Source: Planctomycetaceae bacterium
Lineage (GTDB): Bacteria > Planctomycetota > Planctomycetia > Pirellulales > Thermoguttaceae
NCBI GenBank assembly: GCA_031261125.1
Contig: JAISJZ010000342.1
Coordinates: 1 to 6,438 of the forward strand
DNA length: 6,438 bases
Direction: 5' to 3'
Positions 5,961 to 6,438 of the stretch are shown here, in pieces (the first letter of the stretch is position 1; every line of letters begins with the position of its first letter). The notes under the pieces were generated by a model. The model saw only the letters and a list, made by a program, of their open reading frames with translations, made no database searches and had not been told where the DNA came from. The position numbers and the translations under genes were made by a program.

Positions 5961-5989
5961 ATGTTATACGATTGTATCGGTTTTGTCAA
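5961..5989 (-). promoter_or_regulatory. Probable promoter of cysK
   Basis: On the - strand a perfect -35 box TTGACA (5989-5984) is followed by two overlapping -10 candidates: TAACAT (5966-5961, 17-bp spacer, 4 of 6 matches) or TATAAC (5968-5963, 15-bp spacer, 5 of 6 matches). Upstream of the -35, positions 5990-6033 are very A/T rich with A- and T-tracts, which could act as an UP-element for alpha. The leader is about 50 nt and contains the ACCTAG repeats. Confidence 0.6.
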
Positions 5990-6033
5990 TAGAAAAATTG
6001 CCGAAAATGGGAAAATTTTTAGAATTTTTTCAT

Positions 6034-6060
6034 AAAAAAACGGCGGGTTGATACCCGCCG
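6034..6060 (-). terminator. Intrinsic terminator of the PEP-CTERM gene
   Basis: Read on the - strand, CGGCGGGT (6060-6053) pairs with ACCCGCCG (6048-6041), 8 bp, around the 4-nt loop ATCA. Seven T follow (6040-6034). It starts 20 nt after the TAG stop of the PEP-CTERM gene and insulates cysK from it. Confidence 0.9.
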
Positions 6061-6080
6061 CTCGTATTTGCTGTTTCTTA

Positions 6081-6438
6081 CTACTTACGCCGCCGCCTTG
6101 CCAGTCCTAAACCGGCAAGACCTAAACCGAAAATCAGCAGCGTTGCAGGTTCCGGCGTGGCGGTGGAACCGCTGACAGTGAATTTGTGCTGATACGCATT
6201 GCGACTGATAAAATCGCTGGTCAAGTCGTCGCCGCTCAATTCTGCATTGTACAAATTCAGCGTATAATCGCCGTCTGCAAGTTCGAGTGAAGCCAAATCG
6301 AATACGCCGTCCGTCAAGGCGAATAAATCACCCGTTGTACCGCCGTAAGTCAGCGACGCAAGCAGCGAACCGGCAAAACCCAAAGTCCCGTCGGCGTTGA
6401 CGGTTACGTCCGGTGCCGCAATGCTGTTGTCGTAAAAC
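6081..6438 (-). CDS. PEP-CTERM sorting-domain protein (partial, N-terminus outside window)
   Basis: The last 118 codons of a gene entering from the right edge are present; the frame is open through 6437. The C-terminus is a textbook PEP-CTERM signal: TPEPATLL (PEP at residues 95-97 of the visible part), a glycine/leucine-rich membrane segment (about 98-113, LIFGLGLAGLGLA) and the basic end RRRRK. Such proteins are exported by a signal peptide (not visible here), then recognised and cleaved by an exosortase and attached at or released to the cell surface. The visible upstream part is acidic, rich in Gly, Ala, Asp and Thr, has no Cys, and looks like a beta-rich extracellular domain of no type I recognise. 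A TTG at 6383 could be misread as a start; the upstream frame (FYDNSIAAPDVTVNADG) is clearly a continuation. A terminator follows the stop. Confidence 0.85.
   Translation of the reverse strand, partial: FYDNSIAAPDVTVNADGTLGFAGSLLASLTYGGTTGDLFALTDGVFDLASLELADGDYTLNLYNAELSGDDLTSDFISRNAYQHKFTVSGSTATPEPATLLIFGLGLAGLGLARRRRK

Noticed and set aside
1..6438. Search for mobile elements, CRISPR arrays, tRNA/rRNA genes, attachment sites or defence genes
   Set aside because: No terminal inverted repeats, transposase motifs, regularly spaced repeats or tRNA-like cloverleafs were seen; gaps between genes are all under 180 bp.

Overview
The window looks like a piece of a Planctomycetota chromosome, most likely from the Pirellulales or a relative. 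The evidence is a 186-residue ribosomal protein L17 with two large insertions, an RNA polymerase alpha subunit beginning MRIRWRGLELPS, a DUF6807 (PmoA-like) secreted protein and a PEP-CTERM surface protein. This assignment rests on remembered family features, because no search could be run.

Left half, + strand (1-2992): the distal part of the conserved alpha ribosomal operon in its classical order. It contains the 3' end of rpsM (S13), then rpsK (S11), rpsD (S4), rpoA (RNA polymerase alpha) and rplQ (L17). It closes with a strong intrinsic terminator at 2964-2992. The promoter lies upstream of the window. The rpsM-rpsK spacer holds a long stable hairpin (about 71-105) that does not look like a terminator and may be a regulatory or processing element.

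Right half, - strand (2973-6438): an unrelated block facing the ribosomal operon. Read in its own direction it contains: the C-terminal part of a PEP-CTERM protein running off the window edge, with its own terminator (6034-6060); cysK (cysteine synthase), with a recognisable promoter and a tandem ACCTAG element at the expected transcription start; and a two-gene unit of a secreted DUF6807 protein plus a GT2 glycosyltransferase of the WaaE-like type. That unit has an excellent sigma70-type promoter (TTGACA, 17-bp spacer, TATGAT) in the short gap after cysK.

The two halves converge on only 26 bp between stop codons. The rplQ terminator is physically shared with the end of the glycosyltransferase gene: that gene's stop codon sits in the terminator loop, and its last codons form the 3' stem arm and T-tract. 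No mobile element, CRISPR array, tRNA or rRNA is visible. Most of the region is ordinary core genome. The items worth a second look are the operon-internal hairpin, the overlapping terminator and coding end, the cysK control region, the lineage-specific changes in S4, L17 and alpha, and the uncharacterised DUF6807-glycosyltransferase pair.
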